Below, piece by piece: positions 33,776-42,919 of a stretch of 48,461 nt of DNA (position 1 is the first letter of the stretch; every line of letters begins with the position of its first letter). The translations under genes and the position numbers were made by a program. The notes under the pieces are model-generated. The model ran no database searches. It saw only the letters and a program-made list of their open reading frames with translations, and had not been told where the DNA came from. The stretch is from Rhodocyclaceae bacterium UBA6160 (GTDB taxonomy: Bacteria > Pseudomonadota > Gammaproteobacteria > Burkholderiales > Rhodocyclaceae), in contig DIUK01000159.1 in assembly GCA_002422995.1 (NCBI GenBank), positions 11,067 through 59,527 on the forward strand, read 5' to 3'.

Positions 33776-35653
33776 ATGACTACTTTGGAGAATCCATTGC
33801 GCACACCAATCATCACAGCACGCGCCGCCTTAAGTCTTGCGATAATTCTCTGTATCTCAGCCTGCTCGACCATCCAGACACCCACGGTTTCTAGCGGGCA
33901 CATTCAGGCGAAAAATCTACCTCAAACGACTGCCGTCAGCGAGATTCCCGCACCCGTTGCCACTGCAATTACGCTCGCCCGTCCTAAACCCTCCAAAAAA
34001 ACGGAAACTTATTCTGTTTCTGTACGCAATATCCCGGTTCAAGAATTGCTATTTGCGCTCTCGCGTGATGCCAAGATCAATGTGGACGTTCATCCTGGTA
34101 TTGAAGGCCTTGTGACAATCAATGCCATTGACCAAACATTGCAGCAAATTCTCACCCGCATTGCCAAGCAAGTAGACATGCGATGGGAAATTGATGGCCC
34201 CAATTTACTCGTTATGCCAGACTCACCTTTCCTCCACACCTACAGAGTCGATTACGTGAATATGTCACGCGACGTGAATAGCACCGTCTCGATTAACACG
34301 CAAATTGCCTCAACCAGTTCCGCCGCTACCGGCAGCACATCGAGCAGCAGCAGCGGAAATAACTCCACCACTACCGTCACCAGCAAAGCAGAAAACAACT
34401 TCTGGTCCTCCGTAGAAAAAAACATTCGCGACATCTTGCGTGAAACAGACAAAATTCTGCCTGAAGGCTCAAGCGAAACCATCATTGAACATAACGACCA
34501 GCGAGTTGCCACAGGCAGCGGGATAGCTAACCCCAGGAAAAATCCCGATGCTCAAAGCAATAACCTATCGCAGGCTGACAGCCTTAATACCGGCAGTCTG
34601 CAAGAGCGTGGCGCCACCTTTGTAAAACGCACAACCTTCCGCGAGGCTGCCTCAGTCATTGCCAATCCGGAGGCTGGCATCATTGTTGTACGAGCAACCG
34701 CACGCCAGCATGAAAAAATTCAGGAATACATCAGCCAAGTCACCCGCAATGCCGGCCGACAGGTCATCATCGAAGCGACGATTGCCGAGGTGACATTGAA
34801 CAATAATTATCAGCAAGGCATTAACTGGCAAAGCCTGCGATCACTACGCTCGCCCGGCACTGCTGGCTTTTCCGTAGCGCAATCCCCTACCGGGTTAGTC
34901 GGTGGCGCCGTACCCGATCCTTTCACTGCACCGGGAGCATCGTTTTTATTGAATTATGTTGCACCGGGCTTGGGTATTTCGTCAACGCTTAACCTGCTTG
35001 AAAGATTCGGTAACGTTAAAGTCCTATCCAGCCCCAAAATAAGCGTACTCAATAATCAAACAGCCATGCTTAAAGTCGTCGACAACGTCGTTTATTTTGA
35101 AGTCAAATCTGACTCGACGATCGGGCAAGTGAATACTCAAAAATCGTTTACAACCACGGCAAAATCGATTGCCGTTGGTTTGGTTATGAACGTTACGCCA
35201 CAGATCAGTGAAACCAACCTGATCACATTGAATGTTCGTCCTACCATCTCACGCGTCACCGGCTTTAAAGTCGACCCAAATCCGGACATCCCCACCGCGA
35301 TTCAAAACCGCGTACCTGAAATACAAACCCGCGAAATGGAATCAGTCCTCCGTCTTGCGGATGGTGAAATCGCCGTGATGGGTGGCTTGATGGAAGAAAA
35401 AATCAATTACAACACCGATGCTGTTCCTGGCCTGGGTGGATTAGCCGGCATTGGTAACTTTTTCCGTAACCGCAACGATACCAATACAAAAACGGAACTC
35501 GTCATTTTCCTTAGACCCACCGTCATTCGGGATCCAAGTTTAGAAACAGACTACCGCGCCTATCGCGACCAGATACCCGATCAAAATTTCTTCGCCAATA
35601 ATCCAGCACCAGGACAGCCGACTGGAGAAACCAAAAGGACCGCAATGCCATGA
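33776..35653 (+). CDS. mshL: MSHA-type secretin MshL
   Basis: This 625-residue outer-membrane secretin has a lipoprotein signal (LSLAIILCISACS), an N-terminal STN-like domain (TYSVSVRNIPVQELLFALSRD), Ser/Thr-rich loop (about 190-215), N-domains, and a C-terminal secretin domain with VKVLSSPKISVLNNQTAMLKVV and VPGLGGLAGIGNFFRNR. The open frame starts with ATG at 33776; a TTG at 33797 (LRTPIITARA) has a better ribosome site, GGAG five bases upstream, and gives a cleaner signal peptide. A TATAAT box at 33734-33739 may be part of its promoter, though no good -35 is seen. Confidence 0.92.
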   Translation: MTTLENPLRTPIITARAALSLAIILCISACSTIQTPTVSSGHIQAKNLPQTTAVSEIPAPVATAITLARPKPSKKTETYSVSVRNIPVQELLFALSRDAKINVDVHPGIEGLVTINAIDQTLQQILTRIAKQVDMRWEIDGPNLLVMPDSPFLHTYRVDYVNMSRDVNSTVSINTQIASTSSAATGSTSSSSSGNNSTTTVTSKAENNFWSSVEKNIRDILRETDKILPEGSSETIIEHNDQRVATGSGIANPRKNPDAQSNNLSQADSLNTGSLQERGATFVKRTTFREAASVIANPEAGIIVVRATARQHEKIQEYISQVTRNAGRQVIIEATIAEVTLNNNYQQGINWQSLRSLRSPGTAGFSVAQSPTGLVGGAVPDPFTAPGASFLLNYVAPGLGISSTLNLLERFGNVKVLSSPKISVLNNQTAMLKVVDNVVYFEVKSDSTIGQVNTQKSFTTTAKSIAVGLVMNVTPQISETNLITLNVRPTISRVTGFKVDPNPDIPTAIQNRVPEIQTREMESVLRLADGEIAVMGGLMEEKINYNTDAVPGLGGLAGIGNFFRNRNDTNTKTELVIFLRPTVIRDPSLETDYRAYRDQIPDQNFFANNPAPGQPTGETKRTAMP

Positions 35654-37134
35654 GTCTGCTCATGGATGCTTTAAGAAAAGCTGAATTGGCCAAACGCCAA
35701 GCTGATGCTGCCAACCAAGCCACAGCTACCGTTCAAATAAACAAACAACCCCTTGGTCAATCTCAGAAACCATCTGAAAGCTCGTCTGCAAACCAAATAA
35801 AAACTACCGACTCTGAGCGCTTAAGCTTAGAACCTTTATCTCTAGAACCTTTGCCTCCAAGTACCTCCCCGCCATCTGCTACAGCAGACGCATCTATAGC
35901 CATACCACCGAGTAACCCTGACACTACCAATAAAAAAGCACCCACTTTAACGGTTGAACATTTAGCGTCACTGGATGATGAATTTATAGACGAGATAGAG
36001 AGATCAGCTCGAAAACTCTCCCCCAACCCTTCACCTGCACAAGCCTCAAAAAGCGCAGCATCCCCTTTGTTAACGCCATTGCACATGGCGACACCCCAGA
36101 CTGTCTCTGTCGCCACAGCGCAAAATCTCTTCACGGCAAAACAATCCCCGCCAGCAGCTTCACATAATAAAAACTTTGCCATTGCCGTCGGCAGCCTGAC
36201 CACCTTAGCCATTATCGCTATCGGTACATACTTTTGGTGGCAACTACAGCCACACCCACCCTCACACTTAACCCAAAGCTCACCCGCGCCTGCACTCCCC
36301 CTACCCACACCACCAACAGTAATTTCCGCCGTATCACCAGCGCCGACTTTTCCATTAGCGGCACCTACAGCTGATGCCGACAGCCCTGACTTTACTGCCC
36401 CCTCCCAAAATACCGACCCCGGAGAAGCAGCTCAAAATCCTTCCTCGCCACCGCAAAAACAACCCGCACGAACTCGCTATTCATCCCTCGTTGAAGAACC
36501 CCTAGCCGTCGATAGTCCTATCCGGCTCACTCGTTCGCCGCAAAGCATAGATCCAACCCTTCTGCGCGGCTACGAAGCCTTTGAACGTAGCGATCTATCT
36601 ACAGCACAAATCGAGTACAGCCGCGCACTCAAAGCCGATGCCTACAACACGGATGCACTTCACGGATTAGCCGCAATTGCTCAAAAGCAAGGACATTGGA
36701 ATCTAGCTGCCGGGTACTACCAAAAAATACTTGAAGCAAACCCGCAAGATGCCACAGCGCAAGCTGCATTAATCAACCTTCGTAGTCAGTCCGAACCAGC
36801 AGCAGCCGAAAGCCGTTTGAAAACCATAACCACAACCCAGCCTGACCTGGCTGCACCCTCATTTTCATTAGGCAACCTTTATGCTCGCCAAGGTCGCTGG
36901 CAGGAGGCGCAACAAGCCTACTTTCAAGCCTACAACGCCGAGCCGGACAATCCCGATATTTTGTATAACCTGGCAATTAGCCTAGAGCACTTGCACCAAC
37001 TCCCGTTGGCCACAAAATATTACGAACGCGCCATTGTCGCAGCGCAATCGCAGCCCGCAAGTTTCAATCGTCCCCAAGCCATAACACGTTTACAGTTGCT
37101 GCAAGAAGTTAATGCCCAAAAAGCTCATCCATAA
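35650..37134 (+). CDS. mshN: TPR protein MshN-like
   Basis: This 494-residue protein starts MSLLMDALRKAELAKRQAD, the common start of MshN/GspB-like proteins. One membrane helix (about 177-197) is flanked by long Pro/Ser/Thr-rich regions; the C-terminal third has TPR repeats (LKADAYNTDALHGLAAIAQ, AAGYYQKILEANPQDATAQ, LYARQGRWQEAQQAYFQA). In MSHA systems this links the inner and outer assembly parts. It overlaps mshL by four bases (ATGA). The Pro-rich stretch contains a near-perfect repeat copy at 36327-36351. Confidence 0.88.
   Translation: MSLLMDALRKAELAKRQADAANQATATVQINKQPLGQSQKPSESSSANQIKTTDSERLSLEPLSLEPLPPSTSPPSATADASIAIPPSNPDTTNKKAPTLTVEHLASLDDEFIDEIERSARKLSPNPSPAQASKSAASPLLTPLHMATPQTVSVATAQNLFTAKQSPPAASHNKNFAIAVGSLTTLAIIAIGTYFWWQLQPHPPSHLTQSSPAPALPLPTPPTVISAVSPAPTFPLAAPTADADSPDFTAPSQNTDPGEAAQNPSSPPQKQPARTRYSSLVEEPLAVDSPIRLTRSPQSIDPTLLRGYEAFERSDLSTAQIEYSRALKADAYNTDALHGLAAIAQKQGHWNLAAGYYQKILEANPQDATAQAALINLRSQSEPAAAESRLKTITTTQPDLAAPSFSLGNLYARQGRWQEAQQAYFQAYNAEPDNPDILYNLAISLEHLHQLPLATKYYERAIVAAQSQPASFNRPQAITRLQLLQEVNAQKAHP
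36327..36351 (+). repeat. 25-base dispersed repeat, copy 8 (inside mshN)
   Basis: CGCCGTATCACCAG then CGCCGACTTTT, one mismatch to consensus, in sense orientation. It is translated V-S-P-A-P-T-F-P within the Pro-rich periplasmic linker. Confidence 0.94.
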
Positions 37135-37164
37135 CAATACCTACAGCAATGGCCTTCGCCCTAC

Positions 37165-38883
37165 ATGAACCAGCCCATCACTCCCCCACCAGTTAAACGT
37201 AGACAAGTAGGTCAAATTTTGATCTCGCAAGGCGTCATTAGCGAAGATCAGCTACGCATTGGCTTATTGGAGCAGATGAAGTCCAATCAGCCCATTGGGC
37301 GATTGCTGGTCGCATTAGGTTTTGTATCCGAAGCCACACTGCGGGACGCAATCAGCGAATCGATCGGGCATGAGTCAATTGATTTAACCAACACAATTAT
37401 TGACCCGGAAGCGATCAAACTGATCCCGCGTGACCTTGCCAAACGCCATCTAATGCTGGGGTTAAGCTATACCTCAACAACCCAGCGCCTAAGGGTTGCC
37501 GTTGCTGACACGAACGATATCGTCGCCATTGATAAGCTGCGCACATTACTGCATCAAGACGTGCATATTGAAACGCTCCTGGCCAGCGAATCCGAAATTA
37601 CCCAAGCGATAGATCAGCATTACAGCTACGAATTATCCATCGACGGCATCCTGAACGAGATTGAAACGGGTGAAATCGACTACCGCAGCATCGCCTCTAA
37701 CCTTGATGAATACAGCCAGCCAGTTGTTCGTTTAGTTGACGCACTGCTCACCGACGCCGTTAAACGTAGCGCATCCGATGTACATTTTGAGCCTGAAGCC
37801 AGCTTTTTGCGCATTCGTTACCGCATCGACGGCCTGCTCCGCCAAATACGCGCCTTGCATAAATCCTATTGGGCAGCAATGGCCGTGCGCATCAAAGTCA
37901 TCAGCGGCATGAATATCGCCGAAACACGCGCACCCCAAGATGGTCGCATGTCACTCAACATCAGTGGCGACACCATCGACTTTCGTGTCTCATCGCAACC
38001 AACAATCCATGGCGAAAATATTGTCCTGCGCATTCTCAATCGCAAAAAGGGCATCGTACCCATTGATGATTTGGGACTGGATACGCACCAAATCAACTTA
38101 CTCAAACTCATGGTTGCACGGCCTGAAGGCATCATCCTGGTAACAGGCCCTACCGGTAGCGGCAAAACCACCACGCTATATTCCATATTGAATCACATCA
38201 ATCTGGAAGGGATCAACATCATGACCCTGGAAGACCCGGTGGAATATCCCATGGCCATGATTCGCCAAACATCCGTTGCAGAGTCCGCCAAACTTGACTT
38301 TGCCAACGGCATACGCTCCATGATGCGGCAGGATCCCGACGTCATTCTAGTCGGTGAAATTCGCGATGAAGATACCGCCGACATGGCATTTCGCGCCGCC
38401 ATGACGGGTCATCAAGTTTATTCCACCCCGCACACCAGCTCAGCCCTGGGCGCCATTCCACGTTTGCTCGATATTGGCGTCTTGCCCGATATCATGGCCG
38501 GCAACATCATTGGCATTGTTGCCCAACGACTAGTACGCCGGTTATGCACACATTGCCGCAAGCCTTATTCAGCCGAACCCCATGAGAAAAAACTTCTCGG
38601 CATTGCCGATGGTCAAACCACCCCCATTCTGTATCGCGCAACTGGCTGCGAACACTGTGACAACCAAGGCTATCGGGGACGACTTGCCATCATGGAACTT
38701 CTCCGTCTGGATAGCACCTTGGATGATCTCATCAGCCGGCGCGCCAGTCTGCATGAGATTCGCAACCACGCACTGAGCAAAGGTTTTCAGCCCTTAGCTG
38801 TTGACGGCCTGCGTCGCGCACTTGATGGCTCAACCTCGATTGAAGAAGTCGCTCGCGTAGTTGATTTAACTGACCGTCTGTAG
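37165..38883 (+). CDS. mshE: MSHA assembly ATPase MshE (GspE/PilB family)
   Basis: This 572-residue hexameric ATPase drives pilus extension. The N-terminal MshEN-like part holds two helical repeats (VGQILISQGVISEDQL and IGRLLVALGFVSEATL), the type that binds cyclic di-GMP in MshE. Walker A is GPTGSGKTT (328-336), Walker B is DPDVILVGEIRD, and the zinc site is C461-x2-C464 and C495-x2-C498. The usual STLHT His box reads STPHT here, a Pro replacing Leu. It lies 30 bases after mshN. Confidence 0.94.
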   Translation: MNQPITPPPVKRRQVGQILISQGVISEDQLRIGLLEQMKSNQPIGRLLVALGFVSEATLRDAISESIGHESIDLTNTIIDPEAIKLIPRDLAKRHLMLGLSYTSTTQRLRVAVADTNDIVAIDKLRTLLHQDVHIETLLASESEITQAIDQHYSYELSIDGILNEIETGEIDYRSIASNLDEYSQPVVRLVDALLTDAVKRSASDVHFEPEASFLRIRYRIDGLLRQIRALHKSYWAAMAVRIKVISGMNIAETRAPQDGRMSLNISGDTIDFRVSSQPTIHGENIVLRILNRKKGIVPIDDLGLDTHQINLLKLMVARPEGIILVTGPTGSGKTTTLYSILNHINLEGINIMTLEDPVEYPMAMIRQTSVAESAKLDFANGIRSMMRQDPDVILVGEIRDEDTADMAFRAAMTGHQVYSTPHTSSALGAIPRLLDIGVLPDIMAGNIIGIVAQRLVRRLCTHCRKPYSAEPHEKKLLGIADGQTTPILYRATGCEHCDNQGYRGRLAIMELLRLDSTLDDLISRRASLHEIRNHALSKGFQPLAVDGLRRALDGSTSIEEVARVVDLTDRL

Positions 38884-38911
38884 CACGGCTATTAAAAACC
38901 AGCCTTCCGAT

Positions 38912-40114
38912 ATGGCCCTCTATTCTTACAAAGCAATTGATATCAATGGAAAGATAACCTTAGGCACTCTTGAGGCTACCAACCTCATTGACCTGGAAAT
39001 GCGCCTGAAACGGATGGGGCTGGATTTCATTAATGGCACCACCGTTAAGCAACGGCAAGGCTTTAACAGAGTGCGTATTACCCGGCCTGAATTAATTACA
39101 TTTTGCTTTCATCTTGAGCAGCTCGCACGAGCAGGTGTGCCAATTATCGAAAGCCTCGCTGACTTGCGCGATAGCTTAGAAAGCCCGCGTTTTCGCGAAA
39201 TTATCGCCAGCATGATAGAAAGTATCGAAGGTGGCAAAACGCTCTCTCAAGCACTCGCCGAACACCCGCAAACATTTGATGAAGTGATGGTCCACCTCAT
39301 TCGCGCTGGGGAAGAAACCGGCTCTGTTCCCCACGTCTTAAACAATCTGCTCGAATCACTTAAATGGCAGGATGAACTCGCAGCACATACCAAAAAACTC
39401 ATCATGTATCCGGCATTTCTAGGCACGGTTGTCATTGCTGTCGTGATGTTCATGATGATTTATCTCGTTCCGAAAATGGCTGGATTTATTCGTAACATGG
39501 GACAAGAGTTACCACTGCAAACCAAAATACTCATTGCCACATCAGACTTCTTCGTTAATTATTGGTACATCGTCATTGGTCTGCCCATTCTGACCGTCAT
39601 CAGCATCATCCTGGCGGTCAAACAAAGCCCTGCCGCGCGTTATCAGTTTGACGATATCAAATTACGCCTCCCCTGGATTGGCGCCATCCTCAAAAAAATA
39701 ATCCTGTCACGCTTTGCCTCCGTCTTTGCCATGATGTACGCCTCAGGCATTACTATTCTGGACTCCATTAAAACTACCGAAGATATTGTCGGCAATGTTG
39801 TCATTAAAGAGGGCCTTAACCGGGTAGGCATTCTGATTTCGGAAGGCCAGCAAGTGACTGCCGCATTTCAGCAGGTTGATCTTTTCCCGCCATTGGTTTT
39901 GCGTATGTTGCGCGTAGGCGAAAACACAGGCGCACTCGATACGGCACTAACCAATGTGAGTTACTTTTACAATCGGGATGTTCGTGAGTCCATATCCAAA
40001 GTTCAAACCATGATAGAACCCGTAATGACCGTCCTCATAGGCCTCATTCTCGGCTGGATTATGTTGGCTGTTCTAGGCCCGATTTACGACACAATCACCA
40101 AAATGAAAACCTAG
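38912..40114 (+). CDS. mshG: MSHA inner-membrane platform protein MshG (GspF/PilC family)
   Basis: This 400-residue protein has two copies of the T2SSF domain (about 65-190 and 265-390) and three membrane segments, including VVIAVVMFMMIYLVPKMAGF and the C-terminal MTVLIGLILGWIMLAVLGPIYD. Conserved ELARAGVPI-like (QLARAGVPIIESL) and VHLIRAGEETGSV are intact. It transmits motion from MshE to the growing pilus and lies 28 bases after mshE. Confidence 0.94.
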   Translation: MALYSYKAIDINGKITLGTLEATNLIDLEMRLKRMGLDFINGTTVKQRQGFNRVRITRPELITFCFHLEQLARAGVPIIESLADLRDSLESPRFREIIASMIESIEGGKTLSQALAEHPQTFDEVMVHLIRAGEETGSVPHVLNNLLESLKWQDELAAHTKKLIMYPAFLGTVVIAVVMFMMIYLVPKMAGFIRNMGQELPLQTKILIATSDFFVNYWYIVIGLPILTVISIILAVKQSPAARYQFDDIKLRLPWIGAILKKIILSRFASVFAMMYASGITILDSIKTTEDIVGNVVIKEGLNRVGILISEGQQVTAAFQQVDLFPPLVLRMLRVGENTGALDTALTNVSYFYNRDVRESISKVQTMIEPVMTVLIGLILGWIMLAVLGPIYDTITKMKT

Positions 40115-40189
40115 TGGCGAACACCGGTGAAAAAATCAAATTGCCCAAATAATAGAATGTAATCAGCACAGATAAGCATCGCACCATCC

Positions 40190-41824
40190 ATGACAAATAA
40201 GCGCATTCTTTTATTTAACGGCAACCAGGTTACTGCCTATCTTTGGCACAACAGCCAATTACAGGAAGAAACCAGCTTTCTCCCTCACCCTGAAGGTTTG
40301 CAAGCTTTTGCCAGTTACCTTCAGCAACAACACCGCAGCCTGTTTTACTGGCTGACAGATACTGCTGAAGAAAGCTTTCAGCTCGAAGAAATCCCTTATG
40401 TCCAAGGACGTGATCGCACAGCGCTCATTGCCCGTCGCCTCAAACAGTATTTTTATGGCACACCACTGAGCACAGCACTCACCCTCGGCCGCTCAAGCAC
40501 CGGCCGTCGTGACGAAAAAATTCTTTTTGTTGCGCTTACGCGTCCCGAAACCATGAGTGTTTGGCTTGATGTAATACGCCAACAAGAAACCACACTAGCG
40601 GGCATTTACTCAGTCTCGTTGATTCTAGCCAGCATCGCACCACACTGGTTAGCCACAGAAAAACCAACACTGCTGATTACACAAACCGCCAGCGGCATAC
40701 ATGCAAGTTTTTTTCTTGACAAAAAACTACAGTTCTCACGCCTTACACCACTTAACCTTGGCACAGTACAGTCGATAAAAGCGCCTGGAATCGCCCAAAC
40801 CATCGCCATAGAGTCTGTCAAAACCTATCAATATCTGGTTGGGCAACGACAACTCAAACCCCGCACACCTATCCGTGTCGCAGTTTTGCTTACCCCTGAA
40901 CAAAGAGCGGATGTTGAGTCACAGTGCAAAAGCACCGAATTACTTGAATTTTATTTTCTCGAATTTGATGCAATTGCTAAACGTGAAAAACTTAAACCAT
41001 CACGCCACACTGCGCCGCAACCCACGCTTGACCAATTGCTCATGCATTGCCTGGTCGTCAAACCACCTGCACAGCAATTCGCACCACCTGTCGAACAACA
41101 TGCGTACCGCATCTGGCAGCTACGCCTGGCGCTCACCGCTGTTGCCATCATCGCCCTTATCAGCGGGTTATTGTTCGCCATCAAAACTGCCTTTGATACC
41201 AACGCACTAAAGCAAGCAACCAGCAATGCCATTACCCAAACCGTGCTAACGACCCAACGCTATAACGCACTTTTAAACAGTCTGCCGCAAACCAACATCA
41301 GCCCGGACAACCTACGCGCTCTCATGGCACGTTATGAGTCAATTCAAAACAACACCACTGACCTCGCCCCACTACTCAGCCATTTAAGTGATGCGCTCAA
41401 TAACAACTCCGCCATTGAGCTCACCGGCCTGGAGTGGAAAGTCGAACCCACCCTATCCCTGCCACCTACTGCACGCTTAATTCCACTCAACAAAACCCAT
41501 GAAATAGCGCAAAGCAATGATGGGACAGCGACACCGCCTACTGCACCCCCTGCCAACCACACTGGCCAGTCTGTCGTCACACTCAAAATCAATGCACAGT
41601 TGGCACTTGGACTCTCTTCTGATTTGCGCGCACAAAAAACACTAATTGAGCAATTTGCCCAACAGCTGCAAAACACACAAACCCAGACTTATCTCCTCGA
41701 TATGCCTTTTGAAGTGGGATCAGAGAAACTGCTTAAAAATCTGCAAAATGACGTCAATGTCGCTGATGCGCCTGCACCTGCATTTTCACTTATGCTTGTT
41801 CGACCACTAGTCATACCGAAATGA
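40190..41824 (+). CDS. MSHA biogenesis protein, MshI-like (PilM/GspL analogue)
   Basis: This 544-residue bitopic inner-membrane protein has a long N-terminal cytosolic domain (1-305) with alternating strands and helices like the actin-like PilM/GspL domain, one membrane helix (about 311-333), and a periplasmic part with helical stalk and a small alpha/beta domain (VTLKINAQLALGL). I recognise it mainly by position between mshG and a PilN/PilO-like gene, not by strong motifs. The next gene starts within its stop codon (ATGA). Confidence 0.65.
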   Translation: MTNKRILLFNGNQVTAYLWHNSQLQEETSFLPHPEGLQAFASYLQQQHRSLFYWLTDTAEESFQLEEIPYVQGRDRTALIARRLKQYFYGTPLSTALTLGRSSTGRRDEKILFVALTRPETMSVWLDVIRQQETTLAGIYSVSLILASIAPHWLATEKPTLLITQTASGIHASFFLDKKLQFSRLTPLNLGTVQSIKAPGIAQTIAIESVKTYQYLVGQRQLKPRTPIRVAVLLTPEQRADVESQCKSTELLEFYFLEFDAIAKREKLKPSRHTAPQPTLDQLLMHCLVVKPPAQQFAPPVEQHAYRIWQLRLALTAVAIIALISGLLFAIKTAFDTNALKQATSNAITQTVLTTQRYNALLNSLPQTNISPDNLRALMARYESIQNNTTDLAPLLSHLSDALNNNSAIELTGLEWKVEPTLSLPPTARLIPLNKTHEIAQSNDGTATPPTAPPANHTGQSVVTLKINAQLALGLSSDLRAQKTLIEQFAQQLQNTQTQTYLLDMPFEVGSEKLLKNLQNDVNVADAPAPAFSLMLVRPLVIPK

Positions 41825-42447
41825 AACTCTCCCAACGCGATTTCAAGAAAATACAATGGGCAGCCTTGCTTTTAATCGGTTGCCTGCTAGTGGCTGGTCT
41901 AACCGTATGGCTTGCGGTCAAGCAGCAAAAAACAGCCCGTCAAGAAAACCTTCGTCATACTGCCGCTGAAAGAGAAATAGCAGCCAACCTTATTCGTGCC
42001 CGCAATGAAGAACAGGAACTCCGCGACAAAATTATTCGATTTGAAGCCCTAAAACAACGTGGCATCGTGGGTGCTGAACAACGGCTGGACTGGGTCGAGA
42101 TCATCAACCAAATCAAAAAAGAACACCGTATCGTAAAGTTCGATTACGAAATTTCACCCCAACGCAAAGCAGATGCTGCACTAATCCCAGACGGCGCAGA
42201 TGCAGGAGGTCTCTCCTTCATGGCCAGCCAAATGAAACTCACCCTGACGCTACTGCATGAAGGCGAGCTCCTTAATGTCCTCGATGACCTCCGCAACCAA
42301 GCGCCGGCATGGATCAGCTTGCGCGCCTGCCAAATTACGCGCCAGAAAACGTCACCCGTAGCCGCTGTCCAACCCGCCACAAACGCCGCTATTCAGGCTG
42401 AATGCACACTTGAATGGCTGACCATCAAACAGGGTAGCAACACATGA
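41821..42447 (+). CDS. PilO/GspM-like inner-membrane protein (MshJ-like)
   Basis: This 208-residue protein has a cytosolic start, one membrane helix (about 12-33, QWAALLLIGCLLVAGLTVWL), a coiled coil (about 38-75), and a ferredoxin-like C-terminal domain (about 100-205, MKLTLTLLHEGELLNVLDDL). That layout is shared by PilO, GspM and MshJ, which align the inner-membrane platform with the secretin. It overlaps both neighbours by four bases. Confidence 0.7.
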   Translation: MKLSQRDFKKIQWAALLLIGCLLVAGLTVWLAVKQQKTARQENLRHTAAEREIAANLIRARNEEQELRDKIIRFEALKQRGIVGAEQRLDWVEIINQIKKEHRIVKFDYEISPQRKADAALIPDGADAGGLSFMASQMKLTLTLLHEGELLNVLDDLRNQAPAWISLRACQITRQKTSPVAAVQPATNAAIQAECTLEWLTIKQGSNT

Positions 42448-42896
42448 AACAACTTTATGCCACAACAGCTACTCTGTGCGCCCTCATGGCGCTATTGGTG
42501 ATCAGCCCCATCAAAGCGGCCCACGCTGAATCAACCAGCCTTGGCCGACTTTTTTACACACCTGAAAAACGCCTTTTGCTAGAACGCCAGCGTATGTCAA
42601 ACATTCAAGAAACTCAAACACTAGAGGGCGCCACCATGCGACTAGATGGTGTTGTGCAACGTTCCAGCGGAAAATCAACTATCTGGATTAACGGCCGTCC
42701 GCAAAGCGAGCACGATGCGCCACGCACAGGTGTCAAGGTTTGGCTTTTACCCAAAGATGCCAGCCACGCACGTCTCGCCCCGGGTGAAGAAAAATCGACG
42801 CAACTTAAAGTGGGCGAAGAAATCAACCGCGCCACGGGCGAACGCAATAACAGGTTAGGTGGCGGCACAGTAATCATCCCGACAACTCGTCACTAA
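42444..42896 (+). CDS. Small periplasmic MSHA protein (MshK-like)
   Basis: This 150-residue protein with an N-terminal signal peptide (LCALMALLVISPIKAAHA) has a domain containing RLDGVVQRSSGKSTIWINGRPQ, like the PilP/GspC-HR region that binds the secretin. The function is inferred from position after the PilO-like gene and from its size. It overlaps the previous gene by four bases (ATGA) and is followed by a 23-base gap holding TCACCAGCGC (42907-42916), part of the 25-base repeat core. Confidence 0.6.
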   Translation: MKQLYATTATLCALMALLVISPIKAAHAESTSLGRLFYTPEKRLLLERQRMSNIQETQTLEGATMRLDGVVQRSSGKSTIWINGRPQSEHDAPRTGVKVWLLPKDASHARLAPGEEKSTQLKVGEEINRATGERNNRLGGGTVIIPTTRH

Positions 42897-42919
42897 ACAA
42901 CATCAATCACCAGCGCGTC

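Noticed and set aside
35763..36308. 181-codon minus-strand open frame opposite mshN
   Set aside because: It mirrors a Pro/Ser/Thr-rich linker, with low-complexity Gly and Ser runs.
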